Positions 51,928-60,180 of a DNA stretch of 64,000 nt are shown in pieces. Made by a program: the position numbers and the translations under genes. This stretch comes from Bacteroidales bacterium. Its GTDB lineage: Bacteria; Bacteroidota; Bacteroidia; Bacteroidales; F082. A model generated the notes under the pieces. The model saw only the letters and a list, made by a program, of their open reading frames with translations, was not told the DNA's origin and did no database searches. The stretch is from contig JAFZKP010000007.1 in the NCBI GenBank assembly GCA_017553625.1, positions 1-64,000 on the forward strand. Direction: 5' to 3'. The stretch's first letter is position 1; every line of letters starts with the position of its first letter.

Positions 51928-53538
51928 ATGAAAAAAGCCATTACCACAATCTTTGCTGTATTATTGACTATCAATACTTTTGCTGTTGATGTCTGGGACG
52001 GCACATCCGCACCTTGGACCAACGGCAGCGGAACTTCAAACGACCCATATCTCATCGAGACAGCCGAAAACCTCGCCTATCTCGCCGAAAAAGTCAATGA
52101 AGGCTATCAAGCTCAAAGCATGGCGGTCTTCAGATACACTTATTTTCTGTTAACAGACGATTTGGACTTGAACAACATCAACTGGACACCAATCGGCAAC
52201 GTCAACATGAACATGCAAGGCTATTATTTTGCCGGCATCTTCGACGGATGGTATCATAACATCGACAACTTGAAGATTCAGTCGAGTACCGATGTCTGCG
52301 GCTTGTTTGCAGGCTTGGGCGGAGAGCAAGGCGCGCCAGGAGGGGCTGGAACTGGAGTGATTAAGCATCTTTCAGTTACAAACGGCACTATCACATCCAC
52401 TGGCACTGGAGTGGGTGGCATCGTTGGCGGCATGGCTCACGAAGCTTTTGTCTATCAATGTAGTTTTTCAGGCACCATCAGCGTAAGCAACAGTGGTTCA
52501 TATTGCGGCGCTGGCGGCATTGCAGCAGCTATAGCTGAAAACGCCAGCATTACTGAATGTTCGTTCCACGGAAGTATCACCGCCACAAACAATGGAGGCT
52601 TCACTGGAGCAGCAGGCGCCGGCGGCATCGTGGGAATCGCCATGGATCAAACGGCAATAAGCCAATGCTACAACACCGGCACCATCACTGGCAGCGCATT
52701 CATGTTAAGTGTAGCGGCAGGCATCGTGGGCGCGACACTACAAGAAAACAATGTGAGTGTTCAGAATTGCTACAACGTCGGAACCGTCAACGCTGGCACC
52801 AAAGGCGGCATCTTCGGCATGGTGAGCCCGATAAACCCGACGAAAGAAGAGGCTGATATACAAGTCAGCAACTGCTTCTATCTCAACACCTGCGGCGGAA
52901 CCACCAACTACGGCACAAGCAAGACCTCAGCCGAGATGCAGACCGAGGAGTTCAAGAACCAAATCGACATGAGCTCGCACAAATTCGTGATGGACAACGG
53001 CACCAACAACGGCTACCCCATCCACGCTCTATCAGGTTTCATGCTATACGAAGCCAAAGATGTGACTGCCCATTCAGCTACCTTGTCAGCCAATCTGCAT
53101 CCAGGAAACGCTTCATTCTCAAGGGCTTACTTTTTCTATGACAACGAAGCAGGCACCGATTACCATGAAATAGAGATTGGTATCGAAGGCTATGTGGAAG
53201 CCGTCATCGATGACCTTGAAGAAAGCACCTACTATATGTTTTCAATGAGCATTGAATATTCAGACGGTAGCTCCATCGGCTTCGCTCCAAATTGGTTCAC
53301 CACCCAATATGATGGAATCAATGAGATTTCAAATAATGGAATTCAGATTTATCCTAACCCGACATCAGATTTTATCTTCATCGAAAATATTGAGCCTCAA
53401 TTAGTTAAAATCTATTCCCTTGACGGAAGATTGGTAAAAACAATTGAAAACGCCAACATTGTTGACGTGAAGGATTTGAATATAGGGGTGTACCTTATTA
53501 ATATAGACGGAACTGTTAAAAAGTTTGTTATATTTTAG
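51928..53538 (+). CDS. Secreted GLUG-repeat protein with T9SS sorting tail
   Basis: A 536-residue exported protein: signal peptide (about 1-18), a beta-solenoid region of GLUG-type repeats (about 70-330, repeated blocks such as GGIVGGMAHEAFVYQCSFSG and GGIVGIAMDQTAISQCYNTG), a fibronectin-like domain (about 355-455), and a T9SS C-terminal domain starting at IQIYPNPTSDFIFIEN. GLUG repeats occur in surface adhesins and peptidase-associated proteins; a binding role is likely but the ligand is unknown. It starts one base after the ettA stop codon. Confidence 0.9.
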   Translation: MKKAITTIFAVLLTINTFAVDVWDGTSAPWTNGSGTSNDPYLIETAENLAYLAEKVNEGYQAQSMAVFRYTYFLLTDDLDLNNINWTPIGNVNMNMQGYYFAGIFDGWYHNIDNLKIQSSTDVCGLFAGLGGEQGAPGGAGTGVIKHLSVTNGTITSTGTGVGGIVGGMAHEAFVYQCSFSGTISVSNSGSYCGAGGIAAAIAENASITECSFHGSITATNNGGFTGAAGAGGIVGIAMDQTAISQCYNTGTITGSAFMLSVAAGIVGATLQENNVSVQNCYNVGTVNAGTKGGIFGMVSPINPTKEEADIQVSNCFYLNTCGGTTNYGTSKTSAEMQTEEFKNQIDMSSHKFVMDNGTNNGYPIHALSGFMLYEAKDVTAHSATLSANLHPGNASFSRAYFFYDNEAGTDYHEIEIGIEGYVEAVIDDLEESTYYMFSMSIEYSDGSSIGFAPNWFTTQYDGINEISNNGIQIYPNPTSDFIFIENIEPQLVKIYSLDGRLVKTIENANIVDVKDLNIGVYLINIDGTVKKFVIF

Positions 53539-53604
53539 TTATTCAGTTAATCAGTTGTTCAGTTAGTCAGTTAATTCCAACTGAACAACTGACTAACTGG
53601 CTAA
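53536..53604. terminator. Octamer repeats arranged as an inverted repeat between convergent genes
   Basis: Left half TTATTCAG, TTAATCAG, TTGTTCAG, TTAGTCAG, right half CTGAACAA, CTGACTAA, CTGGCTAA. The halves pair into a hairpin of about 30 bases with a small loop, between the GLUG protein (+) and deoC (-), and probably terminate both. Confidence 0.75.
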
Positions 53605-54447
53605 CTATTTTGTCAATTCTTCCATCACCTTCCCCGCCAGTCTGCTGGTTCCAACGCGGAAATAGTTTTTGTTAAGCCATTTATCGCCGAGGACATCTTT
53701 CACAATATAATAATAGGTGAGCGCGTCTTCAATTGTCGACATTCCGCCTGCAGGTTTGAATCCAACCATCTGACCTGTCGCCTCGTAGTATTCCTTGATG
53801 GTGTCGCACATCACGAGAGCTGCCATTGGAGTGGCGTTGACGGCAATTTTCCCTGTTGAAGTCTTGATAAAATCGGCACCCGCAAGAATAGCTAACTCAC
53901 TGGCTTTGCGGATGTTAGCTGGAGTTTTGAGTTCGCCAGTCTCAAGAATCACTTTCAAATGAACTGGCGATTTGCAAATTTCACGAATCGCCTGAATCTC
54001 GTTGTAAACCTCGTCGTAATTGCCTTCGAGGAACGTGCCGCGTGAAATCACCATGTCGACTTCATCTGCACCCTGCTCAACGCAATACTGCACCTCTTTC
54101 TTCTTCAATTCGAACGGCATCTGACCTGACGGGAAGCAGCATGCCACTGTAGCGACTTTGATTCCAGTGCCATTCAAGAGACCCTTCGCCTGTTTCACAA
54201 ACGGGCTGTAGATACAGATGGCAGGTACCGATATTCCCATGCTATTTTTCTGGAAATCAATGGCTTTGGCGCAGAATTCTTCGATCTTCTTTGCGTTGTC
54301 AAAAGCCTCCAAAGTTGTGAAGTCTATGCTCTGGAAAATGGTCTTCAACGACTCGTGTCTGTCGCTGCTTTCATTTTGTTTCTTGATGATTGCGTCGATT
54401 CGGGCTTGAAGCTCTTCCTCGGTATAATTATAAGATTTGAAATTCAT
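53605..54447 (-). CDS. deoC: Deoxyribose-phosphate aldolase
   Basis: A 280-residue class I aldolase splitting 2-deoxyribose 5-phosphate to glyceraldehyde 3-phosphate and acetaldehyde. The Schiff-base lysine lies in ADFIKTSTGK and the second catalytic lysine in VGFKPAGGM. An N-terminal helical extension of about 40 residues is typical for Bacteroidota. With deoxynucleoside enzymes elsewhere it completes deoxyribose catabolism. The start is 54447; -7 element TATCTTTG at 54479-54472 supports it, and an ATG at 54474 lies within the promoter region. Confidence 0.95.
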   Translation of the reverse strand: MNFKSYNYTEEELQARIDAIIKKQNESSDRHESLKTIFQSIDFTTLEAFDNAKKIEEFCAKAIDFQKNSMGISVPAICIYSPFVKQAKGLLNGTGIKVATVACCFPSGQMPFELKKKEVQYCVEQGADEVDMVISRGTFLEGNYDEVYNEIQAIREICKSPVHLKVILETGELKTPANIRKASELAILAGADFIKTSTGKIAVNATPMAALVMCDTIKEYYEATGQMVGFKPAGGMSTIEDALTYYYIVKDVLGDKWLNKNYFRVGTSRLAGKVMEELTK

Positions 54448-54471
54448 GATTATATTATTTATAATGAATTG

Positions 54472-54500
54472 CAAAGATAGGAAAAAATTTCATAATTTTG
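54472..54500. promoter_or_regulatory. Divergent promoters of deoC (-) and the outer-membrane barrel gene (+)
   Basis: TATCTTTG on the minus strand (54479-54472) and TAATTTTG on the plus strand (54493-54500), 13 bases apart. Confidence 0.5.
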
Positions 54501-54526
54501 CAGCGAAAATTTGGAAAATTCTTTTT

Positions 54527-55633
54527 ATGAAAAAATATTTATTAGTAATACTTTTTGCTCTGTGCGGGACAGCGGCTTTCGCTCAGCTGACAAAGGAAAA
54601 CGACTTCGGCATCAACAAGTTAAAGCTTGAGTTCCGTACCGATTTCGACTGTTTCTCGGAAAACAGCAACCTAAAATCCGGCTTCACTGGCAAATATCTC
54701 AACTTCATCATCGCTGGCGACATCAACGACAAACTTTTTTATGCTTATCGTCAGAGAATCAACAAAGTGCAGAACATGGCCCAGTTTTTCGACGCCACCG
54801 ATTACCTCTATCTCGGATGGCGCATAACTGATAGAATCTCTCTAACGGCAGGCAAGGAAGTGATTGCTATGGGCGGTATAGAATACGACCTCGCCCCTAT
54901 CGATGTGTATTTCCACTCTTTGTTTTGGGACAATTTCAACTGCTACCGTTTCGGAACCAATTTGGTTTACACAACCAAAGACGAAAGCAATATTTTTACC
55001 TTCCAGTTTACCAATTCGCCTTACACCAGCGACATCTACGACGGTTTATACAACTACAGTCTTCACTGGCGTGCCAATTTCAAGCATTTCAGTCCTGTTT
55101 GCTCCGTCAACATGTACGAATACAAAAAAGGCTCCTTCCTCAACGTCATCGCTCTTGGAACAGGTTATAAATTCGGCATTTTGGAAGGCTATCTCGACTT
55201 CGCCAACCGCGCCCACGGCGAGCAGGAGTCATTCTTCTTCAAGGACATCACCGCCATCGCCCGCATCGGATTGAACTTCATGAATGAGGATTTGCAGATT
55301 TACGTCAAGGGCGGCTGCGACATGAACGACGCACAGCCTATCGACGTGCATTTCGCGCAGATTTACGACTTCACCGTCCTCCCTGGCTGCGACGTGAAAT
55401 TCTACGGCGGCGGCTTCGAATATTATCCTATCAGAGGCAGAAACGACCTCAGAATCCATGCCTTTTTCGCAGTGAGCGACGTGAAACGAAGCATGGAATT
55501 AGTTACCATACCTGTCACCGGTGACGACGGGCAGCCCACGACAATACAGGTATTGAACAAAAATGAAGACGACTGCCTTTCATACCAGTTCAACATCGGT
55601 CTGACATGGAGATTAAATTATCTTGACAAATAA
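54527..55633 (+). CDS. Outer-membrane beta-barrel (porin-like) protein
   Basis: A 368-residue outer-membrane protein: signal peptide MKKYLLVILFALCGTAAFAQ, then repeated amphipathic strands with alternating aromatic residues (KLKLEFRTDFDCFSE, LFYAYRQRINK, LYLGWRITDRISLTAGKEV, YHSLHWRANFKHF-like segments) ending in GLTWRLNYLDK. This matches the OprO/OprP-like porin class that Bacteroidota annotate as porin superfamily. Specificity unknown. The start at 54527 is chosen for the signal peptide and sits 27 bases after a TAATTTTG element. Confidence 0.88.
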   Translation: MKKYLLVILFALCGTAAFAQLTKENDFGINKLKLEFRTDFDCFSENSNLKSGFTGKYLNFIIAGDINDKLFYAYRQRINKVQNMAQFFDATDYLYLGWRITDRISLTAGKEVIAMGGIEYDLAPIDVYFHSLFWDNFNCYRFGTNLVYTTKDESNIFTFQFTNSPYTSDIYDGLYNYSLHWRANFKHFSPVCSVNMYEYKKGSFLNVIALGTGYKFGILEGYLDFANRAHGEQESFFFKDITAIARIGLNFMNEDLQIYVKGGCDMNDAQPIDVHFAQIYDFTVLPGCDVKFYGGGFEYYPIRGRNDLRIHAFFAVSDVKRSMELVTIPVTGDDGQPTTIQVLNKNEDDCLSYQFNIGLTWRLNYLDK

Positions 55634-55644
55634 AACTTCTTGAC

Positions 55645-56793
55645 ATGAAAATAAGACAATGGCAATTTTTAAGTAAGCGTCGTCTCGAGGCGGGTATTTT
55701 CCTCCTCATCTTCGCTATTTTCTTTGGATTCCTCGGCACGCGGATGGGTGCAGCCAATATGCTCAACACCATCATGCAGACCTCATACCACCTCCTTTTG
55801 GAGACCGTCTTCTTCCTGATGGCGGTGTGCGTCGTCTCAGGTGCGCTCGGCAAGCTTCTGGTCGAGTTCGGCGTGGTGCGACTCATCGAGTACATCCTTC
55901 GCCCGTTGATGAAGCCTATCTACAACCTTCCGGGCGTGGCTGCTCTTGGCGGAATCCTCACTTTTTTATCGGATAATCCGGCCATCATCACCCTTTCGAA
56001 AGACAAGCATTTCTCGCATTATTTCAAGAAATACCAGCTTGCTTCGCTCACCAATTTCGGCACAGCTTTCGGCATGGGTTTGGTGGTGATTTTCTATATG
56101 CTCGGTCTCGGTTTCCTCAAAGGAGCCCTGGTCGGCTTGCTCGGTGCCATAATCGGAAGTATCGTTTCCACAAGGTTGATGCAGCGTTTAACGCTCAAGG
56201 CATACCCTGAGCTGAACGTCGAAGAGGAGCCTGAAGGCGGCGACGAGCAACAGATTTCGTTCAAATCAAAAGGCAATGCTTTCATGCGTTTCCTCGATGC
56301 TATCCTCGACGGTGGCAAGGACGGCGTTGCCATCGGCCTCGCCATCATCCCGGGCGTGCTCATCATCTCTACCATCGTGATGATGCTGACATTCGGACCG
56401 GCAGTGGGTGGCGCATACAGCGGCGTGGCATACGAAGGCGTGCCGGTACTGCCTTACCTCGCCGGTAAAATCGACTTCGTGTTCGACTGGCTCTTTGGAT
56501 TCAAGAACCCTGAACTTGTGGCGTTCCCGATAACATCTTTAGGTGCTGTAGGCGCGGCATTAGGTCTGCTGCCGAAGTTCATCGCCGAAGGCATCGTCAA
56601 CAACAACGCCATCGCGGTATGCACCGCCATCGGAATGTGCTGGAGCGGTTTCCTCAGCACCCACACCGCCATGCTCGACTCTCTCGGACACCGTGAGCTC
56701 ATCCCTAAGGCCATCGGCGCCCACACCATCGGCGGTCTCGTGGCAGGAATATCCGCCCACTGGATCTACGTGCTGCTGGCAGCAATATTTTAA
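55645..56793 (+). CDS. Nucleoside-recognition (Gate) domain membrane protein
   Basis: A 382-residue polytopic protein of the nucleoside recognition/Gate superfamily (YjiH- and SpmA-like), related to concentrative nucleoside transporters and of unproven substrate. Two Gate-like halves are visible: YHLLLETVFFLMAVCVVSGA...GGILTFLSDNPAIITLSKD and the second half with ELVAFPITSLGAVGAALG and NNNAIAVCTAIGMCWSGFLS. It follows the barrel gene by 11 bases, so a joint role in uptake across both membranes is plausible. Confidence 0.85.
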   Translation: MKIRQWQFLSKRRLEAGIFLLIFAIFFGFLGTRMGAANMLNTIMQTSYHLLLETVFFLMAVCVVSGALGKLLVEFGVVRLIEYILRPLMKPIYNLPGVAALGGILTFLSDNPAIITLSKDKHFSHYFKKYQLASLTNFGTAFGMGLVVIFYMLGLGFLKGALVGLLGAIIGSIVSTRLMQRLTLKAYPELNVEEEPEGGDEQQISFKSKGNAFMRFLDAILDGGKDGVAIGLAIIPGVLIISTIVMMLTFGPAVGGAYSGVAYEGVPVLPYLAGKIDFVFDWLFGFKNPELVAFPITSLGAVGAALGLLPKFIAEGIVNNNAIAVCTAIGMCWSGFLSTHTAMLDSLGHRELIPKAIGAHTIGGLVAGISAHWIYVLLAAIF

Positions 56794-56877
56794 AAATGTG
56801 TTTTAATATGCACCTTCGGTGAATGTGCGCCTTCGGCGAATGTGTGCCCTTCGGGCAATGGGCGAAGCAGCACATTT
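56794..56877. repeat. AATGTG-linked hairpin array between the gate protein gene and lysC
   Basis: CACC-ttc-GGTG (56811-56821), CGCC-ttc-GGCG (56828-56838) and TGCCC-ttc-GGGCA (56845-56857) are spaced exactly 17 bases apart and joined by AATGTG. The whole is bounded by AAATGTG (56794-56800) and its reverse complement CACATTT (56871-56877). Same family as the array inside malQ. Confidence 0.88.
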
Positions 56878-56910
56878 AAAAATTTTACATTTTATTTCAC
56901 ACTTTTTTTA

Positions 56911-56918
56911 TAATTTTG
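56911..56918 (+). promoter_or_regulatory. Promoter -7 element of lysC
   Basis: TAATTTTG, 33 bases before the ATG at 56952; predicted leader about 27 bases. Confidence 0.5.
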
Positions 56919-56951
56919 TGACGTTAAAATGTAACATTTTTTGTTTTCGTC

Positions 56952-58220
56952 ATGATAAATCGTGTCTATAAGTTCGGTGGAGCGTCGGTGAAAGACGCCG
57001 ACGCTGTCAGAAACCTCAAGAAAATCATTGAGAATGAAGACCGTAGCGACCTGATGCTTGTCATCAGCGCCATGGGAAAGACCACCAACGGCATTGAAAA
57101 AGTGCTGAAGGAGTTCCGCGACAACGACGGACATCTGCCGATAAGCGCCTTGAAAGACCTCATGGAATACCACGAGAACATCATGCTTGAACTCTTCGAC
57201 AACAACTCCGAACATCCTGTGTTTGAAGCAGTTACTAATCTGTTCCTGGATTTGTATCTCAACCTTCAGGAGACGGGCTACGACTACGATTACCAGTACG
57301 ACCAGACCATCAGCTTCGGCGAGATGCTGTCAACGACAATAATATCTGCTTACCTCAACGACAACGGCATTAAAAACCAGCTTCTTGACGCACGAAATTA
57401 TATCATCACCGACCACAATTTCAGGGCTGCGAATGTCGACTGGGACGAGAGCCGCCTGAGAATCGAGAAGCTGCAGCAGGAGCACAACGGCACGATGTAC
57501 ATTGTGCAAGGATTCATCGGCTCGTCAGTGAAGCCTGTGGTGACAACGACCCTTGGGCGCGAAGGCTCCGACTACACTGGCGCCATCTTCGCCAATCTCT
57601 TGAATGCCAGCGAGTTGTCGGTATGGAAAGACGTCGACGGAGTGCGCAACGCCGACCCGAAACGTTTCGAGCACACCGAGAAGATCCCGCATCTCTCCTA
57701 TTCCGAAGCCACCGAGCTGACGTTTTACGGCGCCACGGTGCTGCACCCGAAGACCACCAAGCCGTTGCAAAACAAAAATATCCCGCTGAAGGTGCGCTGT
57801 TTCATCGACGCCACTCTGGAGCCAACCATCGTTGACGGCAGCAGCGAGTTCATCAACTACGTGCCGTCGTTCATAGTGAAGGACAACCAGATGCTCGTCA
57901 CCATCCGACCGCGCGACTATTCCTTCATGAACGAGCAGAACCTCGGCATCCTCTTCGCGATGCTCAACGAACTGAACATCCACGCCAACATGATTCAGAC
58001 GTCGGCGCTCAACCTCTCCATCTGTTTCGACGACAACGAGCACAAGCTCAACCAGCTCATTGCCGCTCTCGAGCAGTCGTTCATCATCAGATACAACGTT
58101 GGTTTACAATTATTTACCATCCGCCATTACAAAGACGGCATCGAAAAAGAATTCATCAAAGGAAAACAGGTCTTTGTAGAACAACGAAGCAGGAGCACAC
58201 TGCAGTTGGTAATTAGTTGA
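56952..58220 (+). CDS. lysC: Aspartate kinase (monofunctional)
   Basis: A 422-residue enzyme of the first step of the aspartate family pathway (Lys, Thr, Met, diaminopimelate), phosphorylating aspartate. The N-terminal VYKFGGASVKDADAVRNL and the catalytic domain with TTLGREGSDYTGAIFANLL and DVDGVRNADPK are typical; two ACT regions at the C-terminus (about 300-422) suggest feedback control. No homoserine dehydrogenase is fused. It is probably its own transcription unit, isolated by the hairpin array upstream. Confidence 0.95.
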   Translation: MINRVYKFGGASVKDADAVRNLKKIIENEDRSDLMLVISAMGKTTNGIEKVLKEFRDNDGHLPISALKDLMEYHENIMLELFDNNSEHPVFEAVTNLFLDLYLNLQETGYDYDYQYDQTISFGEMLSTTIISAYLNDNGIKNQLLDARNYIITDHNFRAANVDWDESRLRIEKLQQEHNGTMYIVQGFIGSSVKPVVTTTLGREGSDYTGAIFANLLNASELSVWKDVDGVRNADPKRFEHTEKIPHLSYSEATELTFYGATVLHPKTTKPLQNKNIPLKVRCFIDATLEPTIVDGSSEFINYVPSFIVKDNQMLVTIRPRDYSFMNEQNLGILFAMLNELNIHANMIQTSALNLSICFDDNEHKLNQLIAALEQSFIIRYNVGLQLFTIRHYKDGIEKEFIKGKQVFVEQRSRSTLQLVIS

Positions 58221-58234
58221 TTTTTATTATTTTT

Positions 58235-58266
58235 CTTGACTTTTTCAGAAAAAAGTTGTATTTTTG
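58235..58266 (+). promoter_or_regulatory. Promoter of the mntA-hepT module
   Basis: CTTG (58235-58238), a 20-base spacer, and TATTTTTG (58259-58266) followed by C: consensus spacing. The ATG is at 58290. Confidence 0.65.
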
Positions 58267-58289
58267 CGCTGTATTAAAAGAAAATTGTC

Positions 58290-58595
58290 ATGAGTACTCA
58301 AAATATGATAAAAATAATAGCCGATTATTTCAAAACTCAACCGGTTTTGAAAGCATGGTTATTTGGTTCATATGCTCGTGGCGAAGAAACACCAAAGAGC
58401 GATGTCGATATTTTGGTTGTTTTCGACCAAAAAACCGGCAACGGAGTTAGTCTTTTGAAACATATTTCAATTGCCAACGGCTTGGAAGACCTCTTGGGAA
58501 AAAAGGTGGATTTAATTACTGACGGAACATTGCTTCCATTTGCAATGGAAACAGCAGAACACGACAAAACTTTGATTTATGAGAGAGCCAATTAG
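58290..58595 (+). CDS. mntA: MntA-type nucleotidyltransferase antitoxin
   Basis: A 101-residue minimal nucleotidyltransferase. The exact motif GSx10DxD is present (Gly26, Ser27, Asp38, Asp40; LFGSYARGEETPKSDVDILV). In studied pairs MntA adds AMP units to a tyrosine of HepT and thereby disables its RNase. It overlaps hepT by 17 bases. Domain, order and overlap all fit a HEPN/MNT toxin-antitoxin module. Confidence 0.9.
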   Translation: MSTQNMIKIIADYFKTQPVLKAWLFGSYARGEETPKSDVDILVVFDQKTGNGVSLLKHISIANGLEDLLGKKVDLITDGTLLPFAMETAEHDKTLIYERAN

Positions 58596-58920
58596 AGATA
58601 AAGGACGACTTCAACACATACTTGAAAGTATTAACAACATTTTTGAGTTTTCAGAAGGCAAGACTTTCGAACAGATTCAAAATGACAAAATGTGCTATTA
58701 TGCCATTGTTTATCAATTGGTTATAATAGGAGAAGCCGCAAATTTATTGACAAAAGAATTTCTGGCGAACCATCCTGAAACGCCTTGGCGTGAAATTATC
58801 AGCATGAGAAATTTCATAGTTCATGGTTATAATGTTGTTGACAAACAAGAAGTGTGGTCGGTAATTGAAAACGATTTGAAGCCTTTAAAAGCTCAAATCG
58901 AAAAATATATTGAAGAATGA
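58579..58920 (+). CDS. hepT: HepT-type HEPN RNase toxin (DUF86)
   Basis: A 113-residue all-helical HEPN protein. The active-site motif RX4HXY is intact as Arg77-NFIV-His82-Gly-Tyr84 (RNFIVHGY); the tyrosine is the residue AMPylated by MntA in studied systems. It is expected to be a tRNA- or mRNA-cleaving ribonuclease when not AMPylated. Its stop overlaps the next start by four bases (ATGA), which places a lipoprotein gene in the same unit. Confidence 0.9.
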   Translation: MREPIRDKGRLQHILESINNIFEFSEGKTFEQIQNDKMCYYAIVYQLVIIGEAANLLTKEFLANHPETPWREIISMRNFIVHGYNVVDKQEVWSVIENDLKPLKAQIEKYIEE

Positions 58921-59456
58921 AAAACCACCTCTCAAAAATCACAATTCTATTTGCAGCAATTATTTCGGTTTTGCTGGTAAGTTGCATTGGACGCAATTCA
59001 AAACAATATTATAAAACGCCTACAGGAAAGGTTATAACAAAGTATGGTGATTATTTTATTTTTGAAAAATACAAAGGGTATAGTCATCCACAAAGCAATT
59101 ATATCAAAATAAATCCATATTCTAATGTTAGTATGTTTTTTAAAAGCAATGACTCCATTATCATATTAAGAAGAGGTGATGAGAATTCATTAGAAATTGG
59201 ATTAAACAGAGATAAATATAAGATTGAAGTTTATTGTAATGAAATTGATGACATTCATGAATTCCAAAGAAGGTCTTCTTTTGCTGATTCTTTAGCAATC
59301 TTAGAGTTTGATTATACTCCAATGCATGAATTATTCGATAGATATTATATTACTGTTCGTGAATGTGTGGGGGATAAAGTGTACACCCGTTTTTTTAGAA
59401 ACAATCCGCACAATTATAAAGTATATGAACGTTCACGCTATGATGCAATAAAATAG
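58917..59456 (+). CDS. Small lipoprotein of unknown function coupled to mntA-hepT
   Basis: A 179-residue protein with a lipoprotein signal (lipobox LVSC near residue 23, within the first membrane segment) and no recognised family. Its sequence is rich in Lys, Tyr, Asn and Ile and is noticeably more AT-rich than the neighbouring housekeeping genes. It begins inside the hepT stop codon, so it is translated from the same message. A membrane-linked partner of an HEPN/MNT pair would be unusual; it may also be a passenger gene. Confidence 0.7.
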   Translation: MKNHLSKITILFAAIISVLLVSCIGRNSKQYYKTPTGKVITKYGDYFIFEKYKGYSHPQSNYIKINPYSNVSMFFKSNDSIIILRRGDENSLEIGLNRDKYKIEVYCNEIDDIHEFQRRSSFADSLAILEFDYTPMHELFDRYYITVRECVGDKVYTRFFRNNPHNYKVYERSRYDAIK

Positions 59457-59495
59457 CAGCAAAATTAATAATCAACCTCACAGCCTTTATTCCAA

Positions 59496-59780
59496 TTATT
59501 GATGACTTAAAGGATTTAGTTTTTCATAAACTACTGAATCCTCATTGACCGTGTGTTCGCAATATCCGGCATCGGCAAACATTCCTTCGAAACTCAAATC
59601 TTCATCAATCTGAGGCCAATAAATGCCAAGATAAGTCACTTGGAAATTTTCGCGTTGTGATTTGGTGGCGTTCGCGAGGCGAGGCCATTGTGAAAAAGCA
59701 TAGCTTGCCACGAGTCCGTCCATAGTCTCGACATAAACGTTATTATCGTCAACCCAAACTTTTTTAACTTTTCTATTCAT
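59496..59780 (-). CDS. DUF2442 protein
   Basis: A 94-residue protein with a clear DUF2442 domain (VKKVWVDDNNVYVETMDG, SQWPRLANATKSQRENFQVT, GIYWPQIDEDLSFEGMF). DUF2442 genes are often paired with DUF4160 genes and are suspected to be a toxin-antitoxin-like module, without established function. Here the partner DUF4160 lies directly upstream on the same strand but is frameshifted, leaving this member probably orphaned. Start 59780 is four bases after the partner's stop. Confidence 0.85.
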   Translation of the reverse strand: MNRKVKKVWVDDNNVYVETMDGLVASYAFSQWPRLANATKSQRENFQVTYLGIYWPQIDEDLSFEGMFADAGYCEHTVNEDSVVYEKLNPLSHQ

Positions 59781-59784
59781 GACC

Positions 59785-60017
59785 TCATTTTTTAAAAATT
59801 GAATTCCATTTTTTAATAATCACATCCTTCTTTTCCGCAACAATCTCTTCTATTTCTTTAATCTCTTGCTTTTAAAACCTTTGCAATTAACTTGTTCTAA
59901 AGGTTCTACATTATATTTTGCAATACAATTGTCTTTTTCAACATGTACATGAATCGGTTCATGATCATCCGAATAAAACATGAAACGATAACCTTTTATA
60001 TAAAAAACAGTTGGCAT
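59785..60017 (-). pseudogene. DUF4160 gene broken by a one-base frameshift
   Basis: From the ATG at 60017 the frame encodes a DUF4160 N-terminus (MPTVFYIKGYRFMFYSDDHE, then PIHVHVEKDNCIAKY), but stops early after NCKGFKSKRLKK. One base off, the family C-terminus QEIKEIEEIVAEKKDVIIKK plus WNSIF continues to a stop at 59787-59785. A single missing A in the AAAA run of TTTTAAAAGC restores one 77-codon gene. The break may be a true mutation, an assembly error at a homopolymer, or a programmed frameshift. A TATTTTTG -7 element lies at 60056-60049. Confidence 0.82.
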
Positions 60018-60096
60018 AAATATTAATTTTAAGTTCTTATATCAATTGCAAAAATAATAAAAATTTTTGAAAAGCAAAAGGATTTTTGAAAAAAAT

Positions 60097-60180
60097 TAGG
60101 ACGCGGCTCGCCACGTCCCTACTTTAAACTCTCAACTTTAAAACTACTCTAAACTCTACACTCTCAACTCTAAACTACTC
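60097..60180. repeat. Imperfect palindrome followed by heptamer-like repeats, downstream of pfp
   Basis: TTAGGACGCGGC/GCCACGTCCCTAC (60097-60122) is a decayed palindrome of the GTAGGG...class. After it, AACTCTCAACTTTAA and CTCTAAACTCT-like heptamers repeat to 60180, reaching the pfp stop codon. They are the reverse complement in kind of the AAAGTTTAAAGT repeats before ackA. Confidence 0.75.
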
